A DNA stretch of 64,000 nucleotides from Pleodorina starrii. Its lineage: Eukaryota; Chlorophyta; Chlorophyceae; Chlamydomonadales; Volvocaceae. The notes under the pieces are model-generated. The model had not been told where the DNA came from, searched no databases, and saw only the letters and a list, made by a program, of their open reading frames with translations. Positions 41,960 through 53,424 of the stretch are shown here, in pieces. The stretch is from assembly GCA_030267565.1 (NCBI GenBank), contig BRXU01000031.1, positions 744,001-808,000 on the forward strand, written 5' to 3'. Position numbers and translations under genes: made by a program. Numbering within the stretch: the first letter of the stretch is position 1; the number at the start of each line of letters is the position of its first letter.

Positions 41960-43120
41960 GGTGGAGCGTCTTGCTGTATGCCGCGGTAGGGCTGCTTGTC
42001 CCCGTCTGCATAGCCACTCGAATGAGCGGTTCCGGCTACAGATGCAGGCCGCCGCACCGAGCCGTATGCCGCAAAGAAGGGCCGTTGGCCCTCATGGGGC
42101 CGCTCGCACAGCTCATTGCCCAGTGCGGGTCGAACGCCCCGTGGCCGGTCCCGGTTCCCCCACCGCCGCTGCCCGCGGCGCAGCTGGGACCAGGCGCGCC
42201 GGGGGCTGGCACGGCCGCGGGGTGGATTGGGGCCGTCCCCGCGGCAGCAGCAGCGCTGGCGGCCATGCTAGGTGGGGCCCCGGCCCCGGCGGCAGGTCGG
42301 GTAGACGCTCCCTCGGTGTACGCCACCGGGGCGGACTGGTCAGGCAACCCCTCCGGAAACCTGCCCGAGAGCGGCCGTGACCTCGAGCGTGCCGGGATGG
42401 CGGCGGCCGGGGGACCCCAGCGGCACCGGCATTCACAGGGACAGCGGGCGTATGGCCGAGCGGCGGCCCGACGCTGGAGGCCCTGCACGCCGCGGCAACG
42501 GCCGCCGTGGGGCGCAGCACAGGACCGACGGGCTGGACGCCCCCGCTGGGCGGCAACCCTTGGACGTTTGGCGCGTCCGCGGCCTGGGACCGCGGGCTGG
42601 CCGGGCATTGCTACCCGGACGGCCGGCTGCGGAGGGGCAACGTGATGTTCGGGGTCCAGTACGTCGATGCCCAGGGCGCCAGGGGCTGCCGGCTCGCGAC
42701 CTGGAGAGCCTCCCCGCCCTGCGCGACTTTCGAGCGCCGCCGGGGGGGATAAGGGGCAACACCGCCCAGCAGGCGGCCCAGGCAGTAAAACTGCAGGTCC
42801 GGAAGCATTTGGGGGCGCTGCTGCGCGCCCAGCCCAAGCACGATGGGCCCACCCATGTGCCGCTCATGGCGGAGGCCATCCGGAACACGGTGTTGCAGGA
42901 GGAGTTCAAGGCCGCCCGCAGGGAGGGCATCGGGGGTAGCGGCAGCGGCCACGTGGGCGGTAATGGCGGCGGCGGGAGCCACCGGGGCGAGGCCCCGAGT
43001 GCCCGCGGTGGAGAGGCGGGCCTCTACGGTGGTGCTCCCAGAAGCCCCAACGGGGGCCGGGGCGGCGGCGGCGGGCAGGGCCAGGCGGGCTGGGCCCCGG
43101 CGTGGCAGGCGGTGCTGCAC
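41960..43120 (+). pseudogene. Frameshifted GC-rich coding remnant inside the TIR transposon
   Basis: Three successive frames look protein-like in turn: LAQLIAQCGSNAPWPVP and an Ala/Pro-rich part (about 42100-42400), then WTPPLGGNPWTFGASAAWD (about 42520-42700), then LGALLRAQPKHDGP and AEAIRNTVLQEEFKAARRE (about 42770-42930). It reads as a decayed element protein of unknown type. The alternative is that all are chance frames in GC-rich DNA. Confidence 0.35.
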
Positions 43121-43123
43121 ACG

Positions 43124-45147
43124 TGCGGCGCGCATGTAGTACAGTACGGAACGGATCGACGGGCGTGTGTTGTCGAATGCGACTGGCTGCGTGCCACTTT
43201 CACTTTGGACGGTGCCGTGTTGCCCGCTGACACGTTTCTGTTTCCAGGCCGCGCGGCCCCTCGCGTGGCGCACATGTAGTACAGTACGGAACGGATCGAC
43301 GGGCGTGTGTTGTCGAATGCGCCCGGCTGCGTGCCACTTTCGGTTTGGACGGTGCCGCGTTGCCCGCTGACACGTTTCTGTTTCCAGGCCGCGCGGCCCC
43401 TCGTGCGGCGCGCATGTACTACAGTACGGAACGGATCGACGGGCGTGTGTTGTCGAATGCGCCCGGCTGCGTGCCACTTTCGCTTTGGACGGTGCCGCGT
43501 TGCCCGCTGACACGTTTCTGTTTCCAGGCCGCGCGGCCCCTCGCGTGGCGCACATGTAGTACAGTACGGAACGGATCGACGGGCGTGTGTTGTCGAATGC
43601 GCCCGGCTGCGTGCCACTTTCGGTTTGGACGGTGCCGCGTTGCCCGCTGACACGTTTCTGTTTCCAGGCCGCGCGGCCCCTCGCGCGGCGCACATGTAGT
43701 ACAGTACGGAACGGATCGACGGGCGTGTGTTGTCGAATGCGACCGGCTGCGTGCCACTTTCGGTTTGGACGGTGCTGCATTGCCCGCTGACACGTTTCTG
43801 TTTCCAGGCCGCGTGGCCCCTCGCGTGGCGCACATGTAGTACAGTACGGAACGGATCGACGGGCGTGTGTTGTCGAATGCGCCCGGCTGCGTGCCACTTA
43901 TGGTTTGGACGGTGCCGCGTTGCCCGCTGACACGTTTCTGTTTCCAGGCCGCGCGGCCCCTCGCGCGGCGCACATGTAGTACAGTACGGAACGGATCGAC
44001 GGGCGTGTGTTGTCGAATGCGACCGGCTGCGTGCCACTTTCGGTTTGGACGGTGCTGCATTGCCCGCTGACACGTTTCTGTTTCCAGGCCGCGTGGCCCC
44101 TCGCGTGGCGCACATGTAGTACAGTACGGAACGGATCGACGGGCGTGTGTTGTCGAATGCGCCCGGCTGCGTGCCACTTATGGTTTGGACGGTGCCGCGT
44201 TGCCCGCTGACACGTTTCTGTTTCCAGGCCGCGCGGCCCCTCGCGCGGCGCACATGTAGTACAGTACGGAACGGATCGACGGGCGTGTGTTGTCGAATGC
44301 GACCGGCTGCGTGCCACTTTCGGTTTGGACGGTGCTGCATTGCCCGCTGACACGTTTCTGTTTCCAGGCCGCGCGGCCCCTCGCGTGGCGCACATGTAGT
44401 ACAGTACGGAACGGATCGACGGGCGTGTGTTGTCGAATGCGACCGGCTGCATGCCACTTTCGGTTTGGACGGTGCCGCGTTGCCCGCTGACACGTTTCTG
44501 TTTCCAGGCCGCGTGGCCCCGCGCGCGGCGCGCATGTAATACAGTACGGAACGGATCGACGGGCGTATGTTGTCGAATGCGACCGGCTGCGTGCCACTTT
44601 CGGTTTGGACGGTGCCGCGTTGCCCGCTGACACGTTTCTGTTTCCAGGCCGCGTGGCCCCGCGCGCGGCGCGCATGTCATACAGTACGGAACGGATCGAC
44701 GGGCGTGTGTTGTCGAATGCGCCCGGCTGCGTGCCACTTATGGTTTGGACGGTGCCGCGTTGCCCGCTGACACGTTTCTGTTTCCAGGCCGCGTGGCCCC
44801 GCGCGCGGCGCGCATGTCATACAGTACGGAACGGATCGACGGGCGTGTGTTGTCGAATGCGCCCGGCTGCGTGCCACTTATGGTTTGGACGGTGCCGCGT
44901 TGCCCTCTGACACGTTTCTGTTTCCAGGCCGCGCGGCCCCTCGCGCGGCGCACATGTAGTACAGTACGGAACGGATCGACGGGCGTGTGTTGTCGAATGC
45001 GACCGGCTGCGTGCCACTTTCGGTTTGGACGGTGCCGCGTTGCCCGCTGACACGTTTCTGTTTCCAGGCCGCGCGGCCCCGCGCGCGGCGCGCATGTAGT
45101 ACAGTACGGAACGGATCGACGGGCGTGTGTTGTCGAATGCGACCGGC
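43124..45147. repeat. 140-bp satellite array, about 14.4 units
   Basis: ACAGTACGGAACGGATCGAC recurs at exactly 140-bp spacing from 43141 to 45101, 15 times, without a single indel. Point variants form an alternating two-unit pattern over 43701-44400 (GACCGG/GCTGCAT units alternating with GCCCGG/TTATGG units). Each unit contains TTTCTGTTTCCAG, a good 3' splice-site-like sequence. Confidence 0.95.
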
Positions 45148-45399
45148 CTCGCTCTGCCCACCCCCTCCACAACGCCCAGCCCAGTCGGCTTCGTTGCCAT
45201 TCCTACTGCCAACACGACAGCTTTCTGCGCCTTCGTCGTGCAGTCCCAGTGGCGGCGCATCTCGTTCTCGCTAGAAACCGAGTTTGTGTATCTAACGTGC
45301 CGTCGCTTGCAAGCTTACCCTCTTCCTTTGCTTTGCAGATAGCTCACAGGTTACGTACTTGCGTTTCAAATCCGTTCACAGGCTCCCGCCTACAAAATG

Positions 45400-45600
45400 G
45401 CCGGATGAACCCCCACCCGGCCCCGCTCTGTCCCGCCTCGCCCCGCCGTCCCCGGCCCTCCCCCGGTGTGCCTCGCCCAGCCCTGCCCAGCTCCGGCCCC
45501 GGCCCGGCCCCGCCCCGCCGTGCCTCGCCTAGCCATGCCCAGCTCCGCCCTGCCCAGCCCCGGCCTGGCCCAGCTTTGCCCAGCCCAGCCCAGCCCAAAT
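45400..45600. repeat. C-rich tract (CCCAGC/CCGGCC repeats)
   Basis: Degenerate GCCCAGCCC-type repeats; the minus strand has G-quadruplex potential. The Gly/Arg-rich frames on it are artefacts. Confidence 0.75.
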
Positions 45601-45627
45601 ACTGCCTTATTCATTAGTGCAGACGTT

Positions 45628-45900
45628 GCGCCCTTAAGGTACCACCGCCCTAGCATGCCATACAAGCATGCCTTGGCCACCCGTACTTTTGAGGTTGTCT
45701 TGTTGCCTTTTATACTTTAATAGTAAGTAATGCATACAAAGACTTCAGTTTGGCAGATTGTAAGTGTCATCACCTTAGTCGGCCCGAAGGGCAACCATGG
45801 TTGCCCTCCTCCAGCGTTCATAGCGAAGGCCGCGTTCTTAAAGGACGATGCCCAGGCTATTAGTATGAACAATTTGACTATATTGGCGAGTATTCTCAGA
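45628..45900 (+). repeat. Internal direct repeat, right copy
   Basis: A counterpart of 40850-41240 with the same orientation and palindrome. It begins with the subterminal-type motif GCCCTTAAGG, which suggests a second element start. Confidence 0.6.
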
Positions 45901-47189
45901 GGCCATTTTTGCGTCGCCTGAAGCCGCCTAGAGCGCGTACGGCATCCATGTTCGGGCTGGCTTAATGCAAACCATGCGTAACTGGTTAAATTTATACACT
46001 GGCTTATAGAAAATAATGACACAGACAACATGGTTCCTGCATTACAAGATACCTTGCGCGTGTGCGAAGGTCTGACCGCGGCAACAACCGGTCAGCGCTT
46101 CACCTTGGCAGCCCACACACCTCACCGAGTTCGATACAACGCTGATAATGTTGCAAGGTCATGCTCAAGGTAAGTCACGAGTCGTTAGCGTCGTCGGCAG
46201 GCCCGGTTACTGCTCGCCCAGGAGTGCTTGCGTTGGCACCGGCGAACGCTTGCCCAACGTGCAACCGCAACTATATAGAAGTTGCAAAATAAGATTTAAA
46301 GTATTGGCGATGTAAATGATGTCTAGCCTTTATCGGAACTGTTATGTTTTGTGTTCCACTCCAATCCAATTGTGCTGACCATGTATGGCGAATCGCTAAA
46401 TCTTATCCTGTTGTTAATCGCAACTCGCAGGCTGCACGTGTAGGCTTGGACACATGCTCAGGCGGCCTGGGTGGCGAGCAGCTCGGAGCTAGCGGCCTGG
46501 CGTGGACTCCCTGGACATGGCGCGTCGTGGCGCTAGCGGCCGGGAGCGGACTTGGCTGTCAGCGGCTCGCTGAAAATTTTCTTTCAAGTGCGTACGGGCT
46601 TCGCTTCTCGGGACGAGAAAACTTCGCGTTCGCAAGCCTTAACATCCCAGCAGCCTCTAAGGGTACTCGTCGCATACGGTGGTTTTTACCGCCATATAAC
46701 TCTGGACAGGGTTCTGTGCGTAGTATCGTCCGTATGGGGGCTGTATGGGCCCTAAGGGCGCCCCTACGGGCTGTATAGTCCGTATGTGAGCTGTATGGGC
46801 CCTAAGGGGGACCTTAAGTGAACCGGGCCTTAAGGGCTAAGGCCTCCTGGACGTATGGTACATATGTGAAGCCCTTAGTGACCTTAAGGGCATTTTGACT
46901 GCTATAGGGCTTAATGTAAGTAAGCTGGTCCACGAAATCCGGGATGTGTCTCTGATTGCTTGGGCCCTCCGCGCGCAGTTCGGCGCGGTTTCCTTGGGCT
47001 TTGGCTGTGGTGAAGGAAGTCTGGCGTGGTATGCACCACTGATCAAGTCGCATGCGATGCAAACTTCAACGGCGCACTCAGTTTGCGTGATACTTCGACT
47101 ACCGCATACGTTTACAGGCGTTGGTCAAGCAACCGTTGGTCAACGATTAAAACAGCTGGCGGGCGGCACCATGCATCGCTCGCACTCTT

Positions 47190-47316
47190 CAGGCCGGGTA
47201 AACGCTGCACCACCGCGGAGTAGTGGTGGCATTATTTTGTGAATACGTAAAGCTGTACGACTGGTCCAGGAGGCTCAGAGCGCAGCAGGTGGTATTGGGG
47301 TCGCTCAGGGCGCGGC
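47190..47316 (-). pseudogene. Gene 2 exon C3 (splice donor lost)
   Basis: The sequence is 127 nt, with one extra Thr codon relative to C2 and normal coding up to YPA. The expected donor GTGAGTG is AAGAGTG here, so the split Trp codon reads TGA. Either the protein stops here or the intron is retained. The adjacent intron contains the 6.1-kb transposon at 40802-46909. Confidence 0.7.
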
Positions 47317-48185
47317 CTGCATGAATTGCGACATACATGGGGCAGTGAAGCAATCAAGCACTGTCGATGGGAGCAGGGAAGGCGATTGGTCAATATATAT
47401 AGTGGTCAACATTGGTCAATAGTGATCTACAGATATATATATGCGGGCATGACATGGTATATATACATTATTTTTTGCGTCAAGTACGGGCATGATAAGG
47501 TATACTAACTGCGGCATGAACGGCTTCTGCATGGTGAATGGAGTCGGCGGGGTCACGGCCGTCGGTGGGCGGCTATGCGAGCTGCGGTTAAAGATGTTTT
47601 CGGCACCGAAGAAATGTGCTGGCTGTTACTCGAAATAAACAAGTTCTTGAATTGCACACGGTCATGGTTGATATCTTGGCAATAATCACGCCCTGTTTTG
47701 TTTTGATGCATCCAGTGTACACTGCACACAGACTCTCGGGCAGGCTCGGGCCTTCCCATCCAGCCAAACACTTCTCGTCAGCCGTTGAAGTTTTTGGCCC
47801 ATTTGAGCGACGAATATCCGAGCCCGTAGATAATCTCGTCACTCTCGTCAAGGACGATCGATCACAAGTAAGCCTGATTGAGAGCTAGCACATATCGACA
47901 GCATTGCTCGGTCCAGCTCGGTCACACCCTCAACGATTCCTACTGACGTTGCATACGTTGCATATTCAGTCATCTCAAATCGCGAGCTGGCTGTGTGAGG
48001 CTGCATAGTCGTGGCGATTAGCATCATTTGTTGACGTCAGCAACAAAGGATGCAAAGATGGTTTCTCGAGATTTCGATACATATGGAAATCGAGGGGTTT
48101 CCGACGTGTAACACGTATAACATGTCGATTATTAGCTGTTGTCGTGATGAGGTCGTGATGAGGAGTGTCATCAGCGCCTGCTCAC

Positions 48186-48380
48186 CTCCGGGCTCGCAAT
48201 ACACTGGGGTGGTGCAGTCAGGTGCGCACTCCCTGTATTTGCCAGAGACCTCGTAGTACACCGGCCGGCAGCGCGGTATGCAGCGCCAAGGCGCGGTCCC
48301 GAAACCAACGCGGGTGGCCACCTCGGGCCGGCTCCAGAAGCTAGTGTTGCCGCTGAGGATGAAGCGCAACACGGCCTTGT
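48186..48380 (-). CDS. Gene 2 exon B3
   Basis: This exon spans 195 nt, open, with all five Cys. It ends CEPGG where gene 1 has CAPGG. The L-B junction is the standard phase-1 type. Confidence 0.7.
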
Positions 48381-48780
48381 CTGCGGGGGGTATGAGGTGG
48401 GCAAGTCATCAGGCGGGGAGTGTATGTCAGGTGTGATACGAACCCGTTGGCGCTCTGCGCGTGGATCCACTGCAAATCGATCCATTTGCGCATGGCTCTG
48501 TGATAATATCTCGGCGGCCACGGGGGCCAAGCATTGCATTGTCAATGCAATACGATCAGTGCAATATGATCAGTGCAATGCAATACGATTTGTGCAATAC
48601 GTCCAATGCAAATAGCAAGATTCGTTCGTTAATAACCGGGTTAGAAACCAACAGATGTGGCAACTGTATGTATATACACTATCTGAGCTGGGGGGGGTAA
48701 TAGACGACCAGTATAACTATAGACGACTAAAACGATACGTACAGACATGATGCTAATAAAGTTGTCCGCACAGCCCTCAC

Positions 48781-50068
48781 GTTGTTCATTCAAGTCTCGT
48801 GATGCATTCCAACGACCGTAGGTGGACCGTGGAGGGGGGGCCCGCGGAGGTGGTGGCGGTGGGGGTGGCGGTGGCGGTGGCGGTAGCTGTGGCGGTCGTG
48901 GCGGTCGTGGTGGGGGTGATGGCAGCGGCGGCGGGCGCGGCGGAGACGGCGGGGGAGACGGTGGAAGGGGTGGGGGAGGAGAGGGAGAAGGAGGGCGAGG
49001 AGGATGGGGTGACGGAGGGGGAGAAGGTGGACGGGGAGAAGGAGGGGGAGGAGGAGGGGGAGAAGGAGGAGAAGGAGGGGGAGAAGGGGGAGAAGGGGGA
49101 GATGGGGGGGATGGAGGGGGAGAAGGGGGCGATGGTGGAAATCGTGGGAAGGATGGCAGCGATGGCTCGGATGGCGGGTCCGGGAAGGAGGGACTCGATG
49201 GCAATCTGGGCGGGGACGGCGGCAGTTGTGGCCGATACCAGTTCCAGGCACCGCTCCATTTGCCAGGAAAGTTGGGTGGTCTGGGGGGGTCTGGTGGCTG
49301 GGGTGACCAGGGGCTTTCGGGGCGTGTCGGCGCCATTCTATGAATCCAGGGGGGTACGGCGGGACTTCTTGGCCGGGCGGGACCTGCCGGCCGGAATGGT
49401 GGCGCGGAGGGGGCGTCCGGCGGCTTGGATGCTGTCGGCGGCAGCGGAGGTCGCCGCCGAGAAGCGGGGAAAGAAAGAAAGAAAGTATTACGCTGGACCG
49501 TAAGCCCTTGCGTGGGTTAAGGGAACAGACTGATGCCTCATCGGCGGGTACAGCCCATTACCGCGGTGACCGCCTTTTTGACTAAGATGGGTTGCTTCTC
49601 CCACCCACTCCGTGTCTGGGCTCCGTCTCACTCAGATCACATCTGGGTACCCGCACGCATTCTTCCCAGATATGCCAGACACATCATTGTTTGAACATTC
49701 AACCATGATGAGTTCTACCAGTGCAGGGGATAGGGACATGGCTAAAGAGCCATGCGATCACCTGCTGTTCGTTCCCACACCAGGGCCCCCATCGGTCACC
49801 CAGCCCTCTGCGAAGGCCGGGATCGAACCGGTGTCCTCTCGGTCATCAATTCAGTGCCCTAACTCTCAGGCACTTCCTAGGGGATGAGAAGAAGCGGGGA
49901 TCCATGGCGTGGCTCGCTCACAGAGGTCGTACCTCTCAAACCATTTGCCCCACGCGGTCCCAGCCGTGCCGTTTGGGCCGTGGAGTATATAGTTGCGGGC
50001 CTTGAATTGCTCGGTGAAGATGTCCCAGCAGCATTTGCCGTCGGGGGCAATGACGTGGGTGTAGCCGA
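48781..50068 (-). pseudogene. Gene 2 rod exon L3, split by a SINE
   Basis: The globular start ([18 protein letters not shown] to CERATPW) lies at about 49900-50068. The Pro rod and [14 protein letters not shown] end lie at 48781-49459. Between them is a 420-bp tRNA-derived SINE (49471-49890) that brings a stop within about 9 codons (ASSHPLGSA, then TGA). Removing the SINE and one copy of its target duplication would leave rod and start in the register seen in L1. Confidence 0.75.
49471..49890 (-). mobile_element. tRNA-derived SINE (copy 6) inside coding exon L3
   Basis: A full-length, well-preserved 420-bp element. The minus strand has a perfect B box (GGTTCGATCCC) near the head and ends in (CTTT)n. 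An 11-bp target duplication AGAAGCGGGGA flanks it (49460-49470 and 49890-49900, one base shared with the element edge). It interrupts gene 2 between the globular part of exon L and its Pro rod. Confidence 0.82.
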
Positions 50069-50590
50069 CTGGGGAGTGGGATGTATGGATGGGGGACAGG
50101 GATGGCGCGTGTGGGGACGTCGTTTTTGAAGGGCGTTGTGTCATCGGATGCTTCGCTCGGCTTTCAGTTCGGTCAGCCAGCGGTTGGCCGCTGAACGGGC
50201 GTTTCTCAGTCGGTTCAGGAGCGATGGAAACCTTGGTTTGGTTGAGCATGCATGCATGCGTGCAAGAGCAGACCGACTGTCAGCTAGAAGCTTCATTCGG
50301 GGAAATAGCAAAGTTGGGAAGCAAATGCCAAGAAAACTGTGCATTTGCATGTCGCAGAACAAGCTTTTTCCAGACCATGAACGAAATGCACCATTGCTTG
50401 CCCTGCATGCCAAGTGTAGGGTGAATTGCGGTTGAACTCAGACTGCTACGATCTATATACTCCTCCATATTCAATGGATAGGGCGCATATAGTGTAATAT
50501 GCTTGGGGCAGTAGGTATCTAATTATGCAAATGTACCACGGCGACCCTCCACCGTTATTTTCCGCGTGGCATAGCCCACCGTCGACATAC

Positions 50591-50782
50591 CTTCCCGCGT
50601 TTCCGGGTCGTACCACTGCCACCCAAGACCGTCCAAGTCAAAGAACGAGACGTTGTACGCTATGTATGTTACGTGACCAACCCGCGGTTCCATAGTACGA
50701 CTTAAGTGTCATCCCGTAAATTGCCTGTCCCTGTGGGTTTTGATCGTGCTGGTAATATTCCTGCAGCTGATAGGATACGATC
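50591..50782 (-). pseudogene. Gene 2 exon K3 (frameshifted)
   Basis: The exon opens normally (YQLQEYYQHDQNPQGQ) and ends with the normal donor, but is 192 nt, 4 longer than K1 and out of register. After YYGTAGWSRN the frame slips at the CATAGCGTA stretch and reaches TGA within about 8 codons. The conserved FDLDG-GWQWYD segment survives in another frame. Confidence 0.7.
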
Positions 50783-51034
50783 CTGTCGCACATACAAGGG
50801 TCGATTACGATAAAAGCGGGGCCCGGGGTTAAATGGTCTCGATAGGCAGCAGGATAGGATTTGGCCTCACATGTACGACGGACGGCCCTGGACCGTACAT
50901 GCATCTGCAGAAGGTGCAGCACACGCCCAGCCGCCAAATGCATTTCTGTTCGCCAGCTGTCCGTCCGTCTAGCAGCAGGTTACTAACCTGCCACATACAT
51001 ATCTGCTTCACCAAACAACCGACACATGACTCAC

Positions 51035-51076
51035 CTGTGCCAATCCCTGCAGAAGTTGGGATGCCCCGTTAAATTG
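51035..51076 (-). CDS. Gene 2 micro-exon K0-3
   Basis: This 42-nt LRR-cap exon has the NLTGHPNFC motif and both splice sites intact. Confidence 0.66.
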
Positions 51077-52192
51077 CTGCGTATGTAGGGGGTAGGTGGG
51101 GTTGGGGGTGGCGGTGTGTAAGGGCAGCGTTGGGTCTGGATGCATGGGGGCACGTCAATGTGTAAGAAAACCCTCGTTTTGTGGACGCACGGAAGCATTC
51201 AAGAAACATTGTTTATGTGCGAGTCCGTCGCCGCCGGTCAATAATCTCCCGCTCCTGCCCATCGGCGGACTGAAAGCTGTCTTTGTTTCATTTAGCATCT
51301 CAGAACGAGGGCGGGGGCAATTGTTGAAACAATCATACTACAGTGCAATCAAAAGGATCGCCGGAGCATATTTGATTTTGGATACGCCGCTTTTGTGAGG
51401 TACCGTTCCCCTTAACGCGTTCTTGCCGTGGACAGCCTGCCGATCGCCTCTATCTCCTCGCCTCGATCGGTAGGCCATGCATGCCCATGCGTGTTGCCTT
51501 TTGTTGCCCATGTTGCTTGCCCCCGGCCGCCCCGCAAGTCTACGTATGTACAAGTTAGTCGCCTGGCCGGTAAGGATACGGAACTATTCTGCCCAGGAGC
51601 GGGACAGGATATCTATATGGCCTAGCTGAACTAACGAACGAGCGAGCGACTCCGGGCTCGATTTTCAAAATCGTAACCCGTTGATCAGATTTGCCGTTTG
51701 ACGTTCGTTTCGATTTTGTCGTATCGGACACCGTTTGGCGGCGGGCGGATTTCCCTAAAGGGATTTAAGGAAAACCCTACAACCCAACTCTCCTTGTTAC
51801 GCACGCGTAGATTCATTCGCATATTTGTCCTGGGACAGTAGTTAATTTTGGAAATACAATTCTTTCCTGACCGAATTCACAACAATGTCCATATAACCGT
51901 TTGCTGGGTAGGGCTGGGTAGTGTAAGATGTGGCAAGCTGAATATGTTTTCCGCAACAGTGCACGAGCGCGAACAAATTGTTACCATTATTATTTGCTAA
52001 GCAGTGGAGTGAGACTTTGTAACGACCCAAATAAAATTGTCCAAGAAAATCTGACGCAAAGTACGAATAATTGACTGTGGCGCCCACACAGGGATTTATA
52101 AGCTCAGCTAGCTTGCAAGCCCTTGCCCTTGTCTTCCTCTATCTCCACCAGCCCTTGCCCTCGCATTTCCCGACATCTATCGATCCACCCAC

Positions 52193-52276
52193 ATGGTTCT
52201 CAGCTTGGTTAACATGAGCCAGGTGCTGGGAATGGGACCCTCGATGAGACCCTGGCCGGTCTCGTCACTCAGGTCC
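52193..52276 (-). CDS. Gene 2 exon J3
   Basis: This exon spans 84 nt, open, with the LRR signature GPIPSTW and a GTGGGT donor. Confidence 0.72.
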
Positions 52277-52642
52277 CTGCAATGCGAATAGATAGCCATG
52301 TGCAGCGGCGGGGCAGGGTGCGTGCCTGCAGTCACAGGACCTTCTAGCTACGTACAAGAGACGATTCAAAGCAGTAAGTGGTGACATTAGTTATCAATTA
52401 GTCGTGATGCTGTAAGTTGTCGTTAGTAAATGTGTGTATTGTATTCGAGTGTATGCATGTACGGTTGATTAGATGGAGTGCGTAACCACATAACCATACA
52501 CGTCGTCTGCGGGGGCACATGGGTTAACAGAGTGTTCGTTAAACATAATTATTAACCAAAATACACGCATGCACAGCGGCTCAGCAGGCATCAGTCATTT
52601 CGCCCCTTTTGCGACCGCATGCCTGCATGCCTGCATGCTCAC

Positions 52643-52912
52643 AGATGTTCCAGGTTCCTCAGCAGCGCCCACTCCGCGGGCAGGAAGCCCTTGATCACCG
52701 GCCGACTGCGCCACGACTGTGATGGGTGGCGGCCGTCCAGCGTGCGCTTGATCGTGATGCGCTTGAGCGTGTCGGGAAGGAAGCGCCGGCCGGCGACCGG
52801 ATCGTACATCGGGGGCTGCCAGGTCCTGGGGCGGGTTTGATTGCCGTACTTGACGCTCTCCAGCGCCTCACGCAATTGTGCACTTTGCTCCAGGCGTGCC
52901 CGTCCAGACCAC
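52643..52912 (-). CDS. Gene 2 exon I3
   Basis: This exon spans 270 nt, open. One visible change is QPPMYDP for QPPVYDP. The acceptor is CGAAG in place of CGCAG, still AG. Confidence 0.72.
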
Positions 52913-53325
52913 CTTCGAGCGAGTGGGGCCCGGCGGTCGGGACAAGCGATAAGAGAGTATGGAACTATGGATGCGTGGTCAACGAATGTAAGAGTACAAG
53001 CTAAATCAAGTACGTACTAGATCTAGTACTTCAGGACACTAGAGTCCATTTCCGATGCATTGAAAGCGGCGCAACGCATCCTCGGGCTTCAAACTTTCCA
53101 ATTGGGGGATAGAATTCAGGGATAAAATTCCTTGGCTGGGTAGTTTGCCTTTATGCCCATAAACCTGCGTGGTTGGAAACATTTTCCGTACTGGTGCATT
53201 AGCGCCAACATACACTAGAATCTTCAGCGCCGTAACTCTTCCTACATGCCGAGCCTATCTGCATGCGCACGGCCGAGGCAAGTTCGTTCATTCGTTCCGT
53301 CCAAGGCTAGCGACGTAGCGGGGAC

Positions 53326-53424
53326 CAGGGTGGCTATCTCATCTTGCTGAGTATCTACGGCCAGAGATACTCCTGGCTCATTAGAAGCGCTGAGAGTATC
53401 TGTCAGGATCTGTCTAGGAGGGGA
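53326..53424. mobile_element. hAT-type MITE, left half of a chimeric copy
   Basis: It runs from CAGGGTGGC to GAGGGGA and is interrupted by the GC-hairpin element. The outer flank is GCGGGGAC. Confidence 0.7.

Larger units (their letters stand above)
40802..46909. mobile_element. 6.1-kb TIR transposon containing a 140-bp satellite
   Basis: Perfect 16-bp terminal inverted repeats CCCTATAGCAGTCAAA lie at 40802-40817 and 46894-46909, with CTT directly outside both ends as a possible 3-bp target duplication. Many subterminal CCCTTAAGG and GGCCTTA motifs sit just inside each end. It lies where gene 2 exons D-G are missing. The superfamily is unknown; a 3-bp duplication occurs in EnSpm/CACTA and PIF/Harbinger, but the termini do not read CACTA. 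Confidence 0.6.

Noticed and set aside
43024..44535. 503-codon and other long minus-strand open frames over the 140-bp array
   Set aside because: They are produced by a stop-free 140-bp unit read in rotating phases. No start context, splice support or domain is visible.
43124..45147. CRISPR-like array
   Set aside because: The whole 140-bp unit is repeated with no variable spacers, in a eukaryotic context.
40850..45900. LTR retrotransposon interpretation of the 41-kb and 45.7-kb direct repeats
   Set aside because: The repeats are only about 80% identical, lack TG...CA ends, PBS and PPT, and lie inside 16-bp TIRs.
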